NCBI GenBank assembly: GCA_022747635.1
Contig: JAKTNV010000003.1
Span: 96,682,454-96,746,453, forward strand
DNA from: Hetaerina americana
Taxonomy: Eukaryota > Arthropoda > Insecta > Odonata > Calopterygidae
Direction: 5' to 3'
DNA length: 64,000 nucleotides
Under the pieces are notes generated by a model that saw only the letters and a list, made by a program, of their open reading frames with translations, made no database searches and was not told the origin of the DNA. The first letter of the stretch is position 1, and each line of letters begins with the position of its first letter. The translations under genes were made by a program, and so were the position numbers. This document shows positions 36,895-47,040 of the stretch, piece by piece.

Positions 36895-37268
36895 TATATG
36901 ACCAACTGGTGAGCTCAGTTGACGAATTCGTGAGGAACGATCGGCGCGTCACAATTGATGACATCTGTGAGCATTTTCCCAATGTTTCTCGAACAATTGT
37001 TCATGAAATTGTTAAACACCATCTGCATTATGCAAAAATTTGTGCAAGATGGGTCCCTCGCGTATCTCAATGAGCTGGCGGCGAAGGACTATGCAGCAGG
37101 AATACAGAAACTTGTCACACGTTATGACAAATGCCTTAATTTGCTTGGAGATTATGTTGAGAAGTAGTTTAAAGTATCCTCTTTCAAATAAAATTTTTTA
37201 TGTTTGTTAATATTTACTTTTGTGTCTTTAATTCACGAACGGGTACTACTTTCCGGATGACCCTCGTA

Positions 37269-38590
37269 ATACTCAAAGGCCCTTTCTATAAATTAAAATT
37301 AAAAACTGTATATATCATTATTACAAGTAGGTATACATCATTTCAGCTTACATTCAACCCGAAAGGGAAAAATACAGTCTCATGTATCATACCACACCTT
37401 TGCAGAATATATTGAATCTACAGAGTATTATGAGATGGGTGTGCATATGTGTTATCTGTTTATACGCGTAAATTTACAACATAAAATATGCATGGAAATC
37501 TATATAATGAAGAATAATTAGTGGGCTCATGAAATTTATTATTAATAAATGGCTTTTTCAACTAAATTATTTTTTATTTAGGAGTGAAAGGATTTACTTC
37601 CTAAAAGATATTGCCATATATGAGGTAACGACTGAATTGTAAGTAATCATGAATACATATGCGCCAGTGTGGATGCCAGTTTAAATATATCCAACTAACC
37701 ACGTAAAATCTATTAATTAAACAAAGTTGCAAATGTATGGATAGATATTTTATCCGTTCCCTTATTTGATCGAGCTATTCCAAGTTAACCGAATGGACTA
37801 AATAGAAAATGTTAATTGGGAAATCCAATTTAGCAACTTTCAAGTGTTACATAATGTATTTTAAAATTTAAAAATTTGAATTTCAAGTTATAAAATCTCG
37901 AAACTAAATATATATTATTTACGCATTGTTCTGTGATTTAAATCAAGTTGCCCGTGAGTGTTTTTCATGAAAATTGCTCCTTACATTCGGTGGTACTTTT
38001 TTCAGTAAAACCCGCAGGGTGTTGACTCTATGAGTTTTGTTGCTTTCTAATTTAAATTATCCTAATCAGTCCGGTTCCTGTCCTTAACAGATTTCAAATA
38101 ATTCAAACATTTTCACTTAAGCCCCCCTCGTATTTTTTTCTGTCACTCGCTGTGTTTAATGATGCGGTCTCCAGTGATAATAATCGCCAAATTACACTGA
38201 TATTTCTTTTGTAAAATTATAATATCTGTAAACATATCGCTAAATTTTTCTTTTAAATGGTCAAACCGTCTATGACTCATTAGACAGAGTTCACATTTTA
38301 AATTGCTCTTTCTTCAGGAATTTATTTTGGTGAAAAATAGGTAAGGTTTTATTAATGTTACTGAGCATTCATTCTAGCCACAAACATAAATATTATTTAA
38401 ATGAATTGTACCTATTTAGATTTCATAATTTCTCGGGAGTAATTTGCTAAGAATCCTCGAAAAATCTTGTAATTATTATCGGTAATTATTTATAAATTAC
38501 GTTAAAGAAAACCAAATGTTACCATGAAACAAATTCCATGACCAAAACAGTAAGTGTGCCAGTTTCACTAACATCCGTGCACTCCTGCTA
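37269..38590. other. AT-rich DNA, no gene seen
   Basis: AT-rich. No supported feature. Confidence 0.55.
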
Positions 38591-38850
38591 GTTTTCTTGT
38601 GTTGCCAAATCTTCCTCAGAATCCAGTGTTCAAGAAGAAACTTCAGCTGGTTTCAAGCATCGGCTTCTCGGCTTTCTCGGGGTAAAATGGCCGCAGGCGC
38701 AGCGGCGGGAACAAGGGTGGTGTTTTCGATGGAATGGATTTTTCGAAAAGACGAAGCAGCCATGATATGAGGGAGGGGGGCATTTTGTCTGACTATAAGC
38801 CTTCAGGACGGCCATTTATGGCAGCCCTTGTTGGCCCCAAGGAGGAAGGA
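38591..38850. other. Short GC-richer block, unrecognised
   Basis: A compact GC-richer block containing GGCCGCAGGCGCAGCGGCGG at about 38689-38708. A 61-codon minus frame spans it (38630-38815). No known motif. Confidence 0.35.
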
Positions 38851-40930
38851 AGGTCGTCTTCCCTTATAATTCTCCGATCATCATCGGATCACTCTTTGAC
38901 ACTTTGATTTCCCTGCCATTAAATCCAGAGTCACCGATAATGATGCACAGCCTGTCTTGCTTCTAATTTGGATACAGTTATTTCCCTCCTTCCACCATTT
39001 TTCCCCTTGTCCTTGCAATTTCACTTCTTCACTATGGTATAAACTATACTTATCTATATAGCGGTTGGAACTGGATATATTTATAAACCTATCAAACGAA
39101 CTTAAACCGCATCCACTCGTAAGCTTTCATTTGTTTTGGATTGTATTGGTCATAAAAGATATTCACATTGAACAGAAGATACAAGTTAAATTGTTCCAAT
39201 TATGGGAAAAACAAGCCTCTCCTTCATTAATGTTACGGCAAATTTTCTATGGTATTGCTTATTTTTGGCGTGCTTCCCAATTATAGCGTAGGCTCTAAAT
39301 CAAGATTATAGATGAATTTACGTACGTCATTTGCCAATATGGGATCTCGCTAGTCTAAGGTTGGTAGAATCGAAATTCAAAATACAGTTTAGAAATGACG
39401 TATATTATTGAATCAGTAAAAAAAACATGCTTGAACATCTTTAGCAGCGGTGGGTTGGTCTAGATTAAAAACATGATCCCTTTTCGAAAGTCTGAAGCAT
39501 ATATTTTACAAAGTAAAGTTAATAACTAAAAGTCAAATATCAAAATGTAGTCTGACAATCGAGCTGTTGGCCAGTTAGTAAAAGCCACGTTTATTGCTCT
39601 GTCTACCTGTGGGCGATGACCTAGAAGAAACGGTTGCGCCGAACAAGGCTTTCTTCCGAGCCAAAAGTATTTTTAGAGCGGTAATATATTAGGGGAGCAA
39701 GGAAAGGCGGCGGGGCAAAGCTTCCTTAGTGGTTCCGAATTGCACCTGGTTGGTTTCAGAATGGAGGTCCTAAGGGTTCGGTGACCGCTCTTGAATACCT
39801 GAGAATATTTTTCTTTAAAACCAAGGACAAGTTTTGTTAACTCACCGTTGCCCAAGGACTTCTGCGTTCACCTTCCTGGAAATCTCTTAAACCGCTGACA
39901 ATAGTTTGCCATTGAGTTTGCCTCTGTTTACCTTCATGCGGCTACGAGCGAGTTTTCAGAAGTGTTCTGGAATTTTAACTAAATTTCAAAACGAGGTGTT
40001 AAGCATTAAAAGCTGTCATTTTAATATAAAATGAGACAGTTATATTGTTGAAGAAAGCAAATGTATAACATTTTTTAGGTCTCCAAATTATTTAGGAACG
40101 TAAATTTTACTTCACTCAATTCTTGGTAATTATGAAAATGATTGTTCACAAAGTAGTAAAAGTTTTATTTAATATTTGCAAGTTAGAATTTTAAATACAT
40201 CAAATCTGGGGTCTTTTAATTAACTTTCAAAATTTATTTCTTTTAAAACTCATCGATACATTTTCATGAATCATAGTTTGCCAATGTCATAAGTAGTGAT
40301 AATGTGTGTATAGTGAAACGATTAAAATCAATGCGAAAAAAGGAAATAGTTAAAAAAATCTCAAATTCTGGACTAAAGCAAATGTCTCCAATTTTTAAAG
40401 CGCACCAAACATGCCTAAAATGAATCATCCTGTCGGTAGAAAAGGCAAGAGTCAGCATTCAAGCAGACACCTACCACCTTAGTCGTGCATTCGTCAGAAT
40501 CGCTATCAATTTCCCAATCTTCTTTATAAACCCCGAAACCAATTCATTGTTGCCGAAACTATGGGTCGGTCCACTTCGTCTCCGTTCCTAAAATTACTCT
40601 CATCAAACACATTCGAAACCTCTCAAACCTGTTTCCCTTTACACTCCGTTACCCTATGCCTCTCCTCCCATCAAATACAAGTCCATTCCCTGATGACCGG
40701 CCATCCAAATAAGCAAACTGACAGACACATAAAACTAACTCTTAGGTAGCCGTCTTCAAATGACACAGTTAAGCAGGAAAGGCAGAAGACTTCTGCTGAG
40801 GAAAGAGAAGTCACTCAGGTCACCATAAAATTCGTTCAGCCAAAAAAAAACGCTCCTCTCTTTTAAGTTTTCGAACGAACGACGAGAGAAAGGATGAGAT
40901 CTCGGCGCGTGCCTCTTTTCGGCATCTTCA
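38851..40930. other. AT-rich to mixed DNA, no gene seen
   Basis: Mixed composition at 39540-39960. A GTGAGT donor-like word lies on minus near 39845, with an acceptor-like TTTCCAG about 30 bp upstream. That is too short to call an exon. No gene recognised. Confidence 0.45.
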
Positions 40931-41700
40931 CGGAGGGAGACAATCCTTGACGTTTTATGGTTTCGTGGCTTCTGAGGGTGGCGATATCAACGCGAGGACA
41001 AAACGTTCTTTTTCGCCTCTTCAAAAGCTCAAGAGGCGATCCATTACACGCCGCAGCAAAGCAGGGGAATGATAGCGCGCACCCTGTCCCCTGCCCACCC
41101 CACTCTATTTATGACCTTCGCCCGCTATTGTTTTGTTCCTCGTAGAAAAAGGCTCGTTTTGTTCCTTTCAAGTTCACCCTTAAAAACCTCAAGTCTCTTC
41201 AATGCCTTTTCCTTGCCTTAATGGTGCCCGCTGCCCTCCCGCTCTCCCCCGTGCCCCTTCCCCTGACTGCAAGAAATCTTTTTCATTCGACCTGTGTAGA
41301 GGAAGATCTCTTGGTCTCCTCATTCATTCTTTCCTCTCTCCCTCCTCCAGCGTGCTCCTTCCTCAACTCCTCCTCCTCACCCGCTTGCTCATCTCATCCT
41401 CACCGCACACCCTCCAACCCCTCCCCAGTGCTCCTCTTTCTTTTTCCAACCCATAATATGGCACCATAAAGATGTCAACTGTTTTTTTCTCAATCTCTCT
41501 CTCCCTCTTTCTCTCCCTGCCTAGCCCATAAACTTCACGAAATGGCGCTCCGTCCACCCTTCGCCGTTCCACTCGCCCCTCGACTCTCCCGCCGCCACTC
41601 CCTCATGCAGCCACCAGAGCACACTCATCCTCTTACTGTCGCTCTTTTTCACGTGCAAACAGATTCGCTTCCCGAAAAAAATATGGCTCCAATGATGCCC
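40931..41700. other. Pyrimidine-rich GC island
   Basis: C/T-rich on plus from about 41200 to 41640. Frames of 62-84 codons are Pro/Ser/Leu low-complexity. Confidence 0.55.
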
Positions 41701-43040
41701 TCATGGGGATAATCGTTTAAGTGATGAATTTGTATTATGAGTAATTCCAGATAATTTATTTACCTCCAAGTTTTCTCAGTTATCTACAGAGGTACTCGTG
41801 ATGATAACTGCCAGGTTTTAGCTGCCTCGATCTGACACCTCTCGCAATTTAATGCTAAAAGTTCTATAGACTTAGTAGGTAATTAATAAATCAAAAATTT
41901 TAACCCAATTCAAAGAGGATCACAGTTATGCTTTATCTAGTTCGTCTCATTCTTTTTGAGTTAAATATGAAATGAAATTGTATATTAATAGTGATAAAGT
42001 TTATTACCGACAAATATTACGGTGATAAACTTAAAAAATACAAGAGAACACCTGGATTAGGAGCTTTAGGTGACCTCAGTGGGAGATCTGGATTGAAGTT
42101 ACCATTTTCGTACAAGTAAACTGCCAATGATTTTAATATTTTCAAATCGAAGACAGGCTTTTCGCATTGCTTCAAACAAATGGTGATATGAGGTCATATT
42201 GCCAATCGATGCGTGTATCAGTTTTTACATGCTAGACACCTGAGGCCCTATAAAAAAAATCGTTTAAACTGAATGATAATGGGCTAAAATAATAATACCA
42301 AATTTCTGTGGTCTACTTAAAATAAGCCTTGCTATTCACGGATCAATCAAATTTAGACTGGTGAATGTTGAAAAGAAGCTCGCAACGATTCTCTTCTGAT
42401 ACCTATTTTATAGCTCCCTCGATCTGACACCTATTATCAATACCTATTTGACCAATATTTATTTTATAACTCTTTATTTCTGAAACTTATCTGGTTAACA
42501 CAAATTTAGATAAACTCCAACCCCGTAAATTGTCCTATAATTAACCTAAAATTAAAATAATATTTTTAAATAAACCTTTCACTGTGGGGATGGAATTCGT
42601 TTTGAACTGGCATAAAATAACACATTAAGACACTTTGACAGAGAACTGAGGGCTCATGTAATTTCAAACCTAAGTCTAAAATAGAGATGTTTCCAAGTGT
42701 TGAATGCCTTCTATATAGTAATAAGCAAGTCTTAATATCACCTGTTAATAATTAGAGATTTTGAACTCCTGCGGATTGCATGGGAAAATTTCTCCAAAGG
42801 AGTAAACTATTTAGAAAAGTATCGTGTAAATGTGTAATCATATGGCTTCACATGGCTTCCATCACAATGACTGCGTAATTCCAATTTCCCATCGCCAATG
42901 GAACCTGATTCCATCTATTTGATTTTATCTTCCCTGGATTTCTTTTCCCGAATAACTTAGCTATTCTAAATACAACAAACTGGGGAAGTATGTGTTTTGG
43001 CTTGGTTCCCACCACGGAAGGTGATCGTAATGAATACCTA
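41701..43040. other. AT-rich DNA, no gene seen
   Basis: AT-rich apart from the 22-bp repeat pair listed separately. Confidence 0.5.
41819..42432. repeat. 22-bp direct repeat pair, 592 bp apart
   Basis: TAGCTGCCTCGATCTGACAC plus CT at 41819-41840 recurs at 42411-42432 with one mismatch. The DNA between is AT-rich and I see no inverted ends or coding sequence in it. The pair could mark an old insertion or a short dispersed repeat. Confidence 0.6.
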
Positions 43041-43660
43041 GTCCACCGTTTCAATTTCTACCCCATTCTTTCCCTCCACCCACTCCTTCCGCCAGTGTGG
43101 ATATTTTTTATCACCCCAAACAAACCGTTTCATGCCACACACAAGCTCTCGAAGACACTTCCGCATAGCTGCGGCCATGTCTACATCCATGACCCTACGC
43201 AATGTTTATTGCCTTCGCACCCAAAGCCACCCTCCCTCCCCACCTCTCTCTCCCTCTCGTGCGGTTTTAATGGCGCCCCTATGCAAATGCAGGAACATTT
43301 ATGGAGTGAGAGAGGAGTGAGGGGGAAGAGAGGAGGGGAATGTGTGAGGTGGGAGCTGAGCTAGGGAATGGGCTGGAGAGCTTTGGATGGAAGTGGAGTG
43401 GGGAGGATGGGTTAGGCAGGGATGAGGGAGGGGCGACAGAGGGAAGTGGGGAGGGAATTGGGAAAGGTTTATGAGGCTCGGAGTGGGTAAAGCGTGAAAG
43501 TAGTGCTTCATTGAGGGCCATCATTGAAAATGCTTTGTGGACAACGGAGGCGGGGAGAGGAGAGGCGTGAGGAGAGTTATGTATTTGAAGATAAAGAGAA
43601 GGAGAGGTGGGTGACGTGGGGGATGGGTAGGAGGAGGGCCCGGTGATTGTGAGGTCGAGG
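43041..43660. other. GC island with pyrimidine-to-purine switch near 43290
   Basis: C/T-rich from 43050 to 43265, then G/A-rich from 43300 to 43640. A 124-codon plus frame and 70-81-codon minus frames are low-complexity. Confidence 0.55.
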
Positions 43661-44292
43661 GGACAAAAGTAATGTCCGTTTTAAGCGTGTGCGTGCCCGC
43701 TCACTAAGGACACATTCCTCACGAGTGCGTGCCCTTAATCAGCACCTCCAGCCATGCACCCATTCTACCTCCCTTTCTGTGAGATAGGGTGCCTGTTGGC
43801 ACAAGACATTTCATTCTTCAGTATCCGTCATCATCTCTACGCCTTTGAGAAATCCAGCAATCGTATTTCGACTTAACTTCATCCGAAAATGCACCTACAT
43901 ATTTTGCTTTGTTTTGAGTATCTTAAAGGCTGCGCCAAAACCGCCTAAATGATTATTAACTTTTTGTGATTATTTGATTGCTTCCGCAGAGCTGTGAACT
44001 TTCTATCATATTGAACGTTTAATTCCATACGAAATTTGTTGTCTCAGGCCGAACTTTATGGAATTTGCATAACATGTTGAAATGTAATGAAATAATTGAC
44101 TTTGTAATTCCACACACTTTATTTTAAAAACGAAATTCATGAAAAAGTCTTTGAGTATGAGGAAAAGCGGGAAACGTACGTGTTACCCCGGAGTTCGCTA
44201 GTGGTATGTGCGTAGATACTTGAGAGGCAGTGTCTGCCAGATATATATAAAATGTACATTTCCATTAGTAATATAATTAATTAAAGTAAAGA
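43661..44292. other. Mixed to AT-rich DNA, no gene seen
   Basis: No supported feature before the TA target at 44293. Confidence 0.5.
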
Positions 44293-44294
44293 TA

Positions 44295-45047
44295 CGAGGG
44301 TCATCCGGAAAGTAGTACCCGTTCGTGAAATAAAGACACAAAAGTAAATATTAACAAACATAAAAAATTTTATTTGAAAGAGGATACTTTAAACTACTTC
44401 TCAACATAATCTCCAAGCAAATTAAGGCATTTGTCATAACGTGTGACAAGTTTCTGTATTCCTGCTGCATAGTCCTTCGCCGCCAGCTCATTGAGATACG
44501 CGAGGGACCCATCTTGCACAAATTTTTGCATAATGCAGATGGTGTTTAACAATTTCATGAACAATTGTTCGAGAAACATTGGGAAAATGCTCACAGATGT
44601 CATCAATTGTGACGCGCCGATCGTTCCTCACGAATTCGTCAACTGAGCTCACCAGTTGGTCTGTAATGACAGACGGTCTCCCCGAACGCTCATCGTCGTG
44701 TGTGTTCCCCCTCCCCATGTTGAAGTTGCGACACCACCGCCGAACAGACGACTCGTCCATTACATTGTCTCCATACACCTCCTTTAATTGGCGATGAATA
44801 TCACATGGGCGAACGTTTCTTGCATTGAGGAATTTAATCACTGCCCTCACTTCACAACTGGCGGCGTTCTCAATTTTTTTAAACATTGTAAACAATCACA
44901 GAAACAACACAGGCAATGCTAGCGTCACGCAACTTGGCTCAGAGAAGGCAGACAAGCCACTGAAGCTATCTGACCTCGTCCAGCGGCTACTCGCGTCGTC
45001 AGCACTTCATGCGGCACGAACGGGTACTACTTTCCGGATGACCCTCG
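44295..45047 (-). mobile_element. Internally deleted mariner element, copy D (753 bp)
   Basis: Reverse-oriented complete copy with 33-bp inverted ends and TA on both flanks (44293-44294 and 45048-45049). It contains the intact truncated transposase frame and the +1-frame C-terminal tail (44394-44498, minus). It is nearly identical to the other copies, indicating recent spread of this deletion derivative. Confidence 0.96.
44488..44886 (-). CDS. Mariner transposase DNA-binding domain only, 132 aa (copy D)
   Basis: Intact frame starting at the ATG at 44886, with the same layout as the nested copy: helix-turn-helix (about 12-59), hinge, second helix-turn-helix (about 82-129), then a stop two codons after VS. 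The hinge reads SGRPS with Gly at 69, the usual GRP-type motif in mariner transposases, where the nested copy and copy A have Glu. The catalytic domain is absent. Expression is unknown. By analogy with truncated transposases in other systems, it might act as a repressor by occupying the ends. Confidence 0.8.
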   Translation of the reverse strand: MFKKIENAASCEVRAVIKFLNARNVRPCDIHRQLKEVYGDNVMDESSVRRWCRNFNMGRGNTHDDERSGRPSVITDQLVSSVDEFVRNDRRVTIDDICEHFPNVSRTIVHEIVKHHLHYAKICARWVPRVSQ

Positions 45048-45049
45048 TA

Positions 45050-46380
45050 TAATTGATTACGTAGAAAGTAATTGCTCACATATACAGAGATACAGTTGGC
45101 TTTGTACTGCATGCGCACATTCTTAAAAATTGAGAGGCCATAGTAGTGCAAATTCACGAAATTGGATTTTGTTTATTTCATTTTTAAAAGTTGTGCATTC
45201 TTTTTTACCAATGTGCGATCCGCTAAACTTTTCAAACAAATCTAATGAATGGAAAAAGAGAGAAAATAAAACACTACAGCAATATTTTTTCAAAGGTTAA
45301 AGTGCGAATGACTCTTTATGAAATATTTTTAAGTGGGAATTTGGTATTAATATGCTAAAATATTACCGTGTTTTCTTTCTGTTGAAGTGAGACCGAATAT
45401 GAAGCTCGTCACGCGTCTACTTTTTTGCAATGGTCCCTCGAAACCCTGCAACTTTCTTAATCACCAGTCCTTAAGATGAATTTTTAGCGTCTCTCTATTT
45501 GAGTCGTTTCATGCAGAGATTATTTTGAATATTCAGGCGCCACCAGCAGAGATATGGGCCAACAACATTCAGGCCTTCTCGCCGTTTGATTTTATTGTTT
45601 CGCCTTTGTCAAAGCTTCCAATTGTCAGAAAATCCTGCAGGTTCACCCTGCGTTGTCTGTGCCACGTGTGTAATCATAACGTTTAAATCCGTTTCTAATT
45701 TATGTTCCCGTCTTCTTTAAAGCTGAGTCACCTCATAAATTCCTATCGCTGTATCCGTGATTTGTGGGAGTTATTTCCTTGATTTTCACCTCTTTTTTTT
45801 CCTCAGGAGATGCTGTCGTTACGCCAAGCATGGTGTGATTCCATTTCCTTCATTTATTTTTTAATTCTCTCCGCCACAGTCAAAAAGCATGCCCGTGCAT
45901 GATGTTATGAAAGGTCGCTTCGTTATGCGTGACTGCATTTCAATGAACGTCAACATTTTTTTCACTCGCATCCTCCTCGGAATTCTACTTGGCTAGTTAA
46001 TGCAATTGCACAGCTGGAAAAAAGTTCCATTAGGAAGTACAGCGAACTCGAAGGAAGTTTTGATGTTGCTAAGATAGACATTTGAAAGTTTACCTTTATT
46101 CATGCCTACCTGCGTGATTTATTCTTGAATTTCTTCCGCAAGAGTCCAGTGGAGGCTTGCGATAAATTAAATATGAATCGCCCAGAACGTTCACGCCCGA
46201 TGAAGTCGAGCCTCCAGTTTAGTACAGGAGAAAAAAAATAAGAACAATTTTTTTGCCCACGGACTGCTCGTGTGTTTCTCGTGCATCGCCGTTTGCACGC
46301 TTGAGGCACATAGTTCAGGATTCCTACTGTGCTACCGGATTCATAGCCCCGTCTCCGTCATTAGACGGTCAAAAAATGTA
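45050..46380. other. Mixed to AT-rich DNA, no gene seen
   Basis: No recognised gene. A 67-codon minus frame at 46106-46309 is unrecognised. Confidence 0.45.
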
Positions 46381-46829
46381 ATCGCGGGTTGGCATTTACT
46401 CTTTCCGGCTCCACCGTCCCTCATTTGCAACCCTTCCATCCCCTTCCCCATTCGGTTCGCACTCCTTATATATTTCTTCGACACCTCTCTTCTCTCATTT
46501 TTCCCCTGCTTAGCAGGTCATCCCCCAACCTCATCAAACCCCTCCCCATTCTCTCCGTGCATCTCCTAACGTGCCTCACATATCCTACTGCCCTCCCAAC
46601 TGACCATCAATCCTGGATTCACTATCCCACTCCAATATCTCCACCCCTTTCGATATCACACCAGCCCCCTGTTTATCATTAAAACCTCGCCCTAAAGTTT
46701 ATTCCTTCATCTTCTTTTTCATTTCTCCTTCCTTCTTGAAATCTCTCTTTCTCTGTCTCTGACTCATTCCGTTTTCCTCGCTTTTCTTACATGCCATACC
46801 CTTCATTTCTCATAAAAAACTCATCCTAG
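46381..46829. other. Pyrimidine-rich island
   Basis: C/T-rich throughout. Frames of 97-99 codons are Pro/Ser/Leu/Phe low-complexity. The tract ends in an acceptor-like CATCCTAG. Confidence 0.55.
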
Positions 46830-47023
46830 CTGAAAACCGGAGCCGACGTCGCCATGACAGTACCACAGACCGTGCCTCCACCGGTGAGAAAAATGCGCAC
46901 TGGATTGCCGGGACCGATGCTGGGCAATCTTTTAAGGATAATATTTGTTCCGTTCCTCTTGTGTGTGCCACCGTGGCCAAAGTCGAACTTGCAACCGCAC
47001 AGGTGCATAAATCTTTGCGTCAT
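46830..47023. other. Candidate exon block, unrecognised, open on both strands
   Basis: On plus, the pyrimidine-rich island ends in CTCATCCTAG at 46829. An 18-codon open segment (LKTGADVAMTVPQTVPPP) follows, then GTGAGA, a good donor, at 46884. On minus, an acceptor-like TTCTTATTGTATTAG lies just upstream of an open frame that runs to 46826 and contains CKFDFGHGGTHKRNGTN. The two readings exclude each other and neither is recognised. Confidence 0.2.
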
Positions 47024-47040
47024 GTGCTAATACAATAAGA

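Larger units (their letters stand above)
35920..37073 (+). pseudogene. Truncated mariner transposase frame interrupted by insertion (outer copy B)
   Basis: Starts MFKKIENAASCEVRAVIKFL at 35920. It runs through the first helix-turn-helix and the SGRPS hinge to 36139, where the nested element breaks it. The second helix-turn-helix resumes at about 36900 and ends ...CARWVPRVSQ at 37073. Residue 69 is Gly. Before the insertion it would have matched the intact 132-codon frames. Confidence 0.93.
35759..37266 (+). mobile_element. Mariner deletion derivative, copy B (outer), split by a nested copy
   Basis: The outer element starts with the 33-bp end CGAGGGTCATCC... after TA (35757-35758) and finishes at 37266 before TA (37267-37268). 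Its interior is interrupted at 36140 by another family member in opposite orientation (36142-36894) flanked by TA. Removing the insert and one TA leaves exactly 753 bp, the length of the other copies, so the outer element was complete before insertion. Its left part matches copy A from the TIR through GTCTGTCA. Its right part resumes at GACCAACTGG and carries the C-terminal transposase tail (37063-37167). Five bases at the insertion point read TATAT instead of the TTACA of the other copies. Confidence 0.96.

Noticed and set aside
39840..39880. 30-nt minus-strand exon with GTGAGT donor
   Set aside because: Too short to judge coding content and no neighbouring exon to join.
45530..45560. CTCF-like site around GCGCCACCAGCAGAG
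   Set aside because: Only the first part of the motif matches; the G-rich second half is absent.
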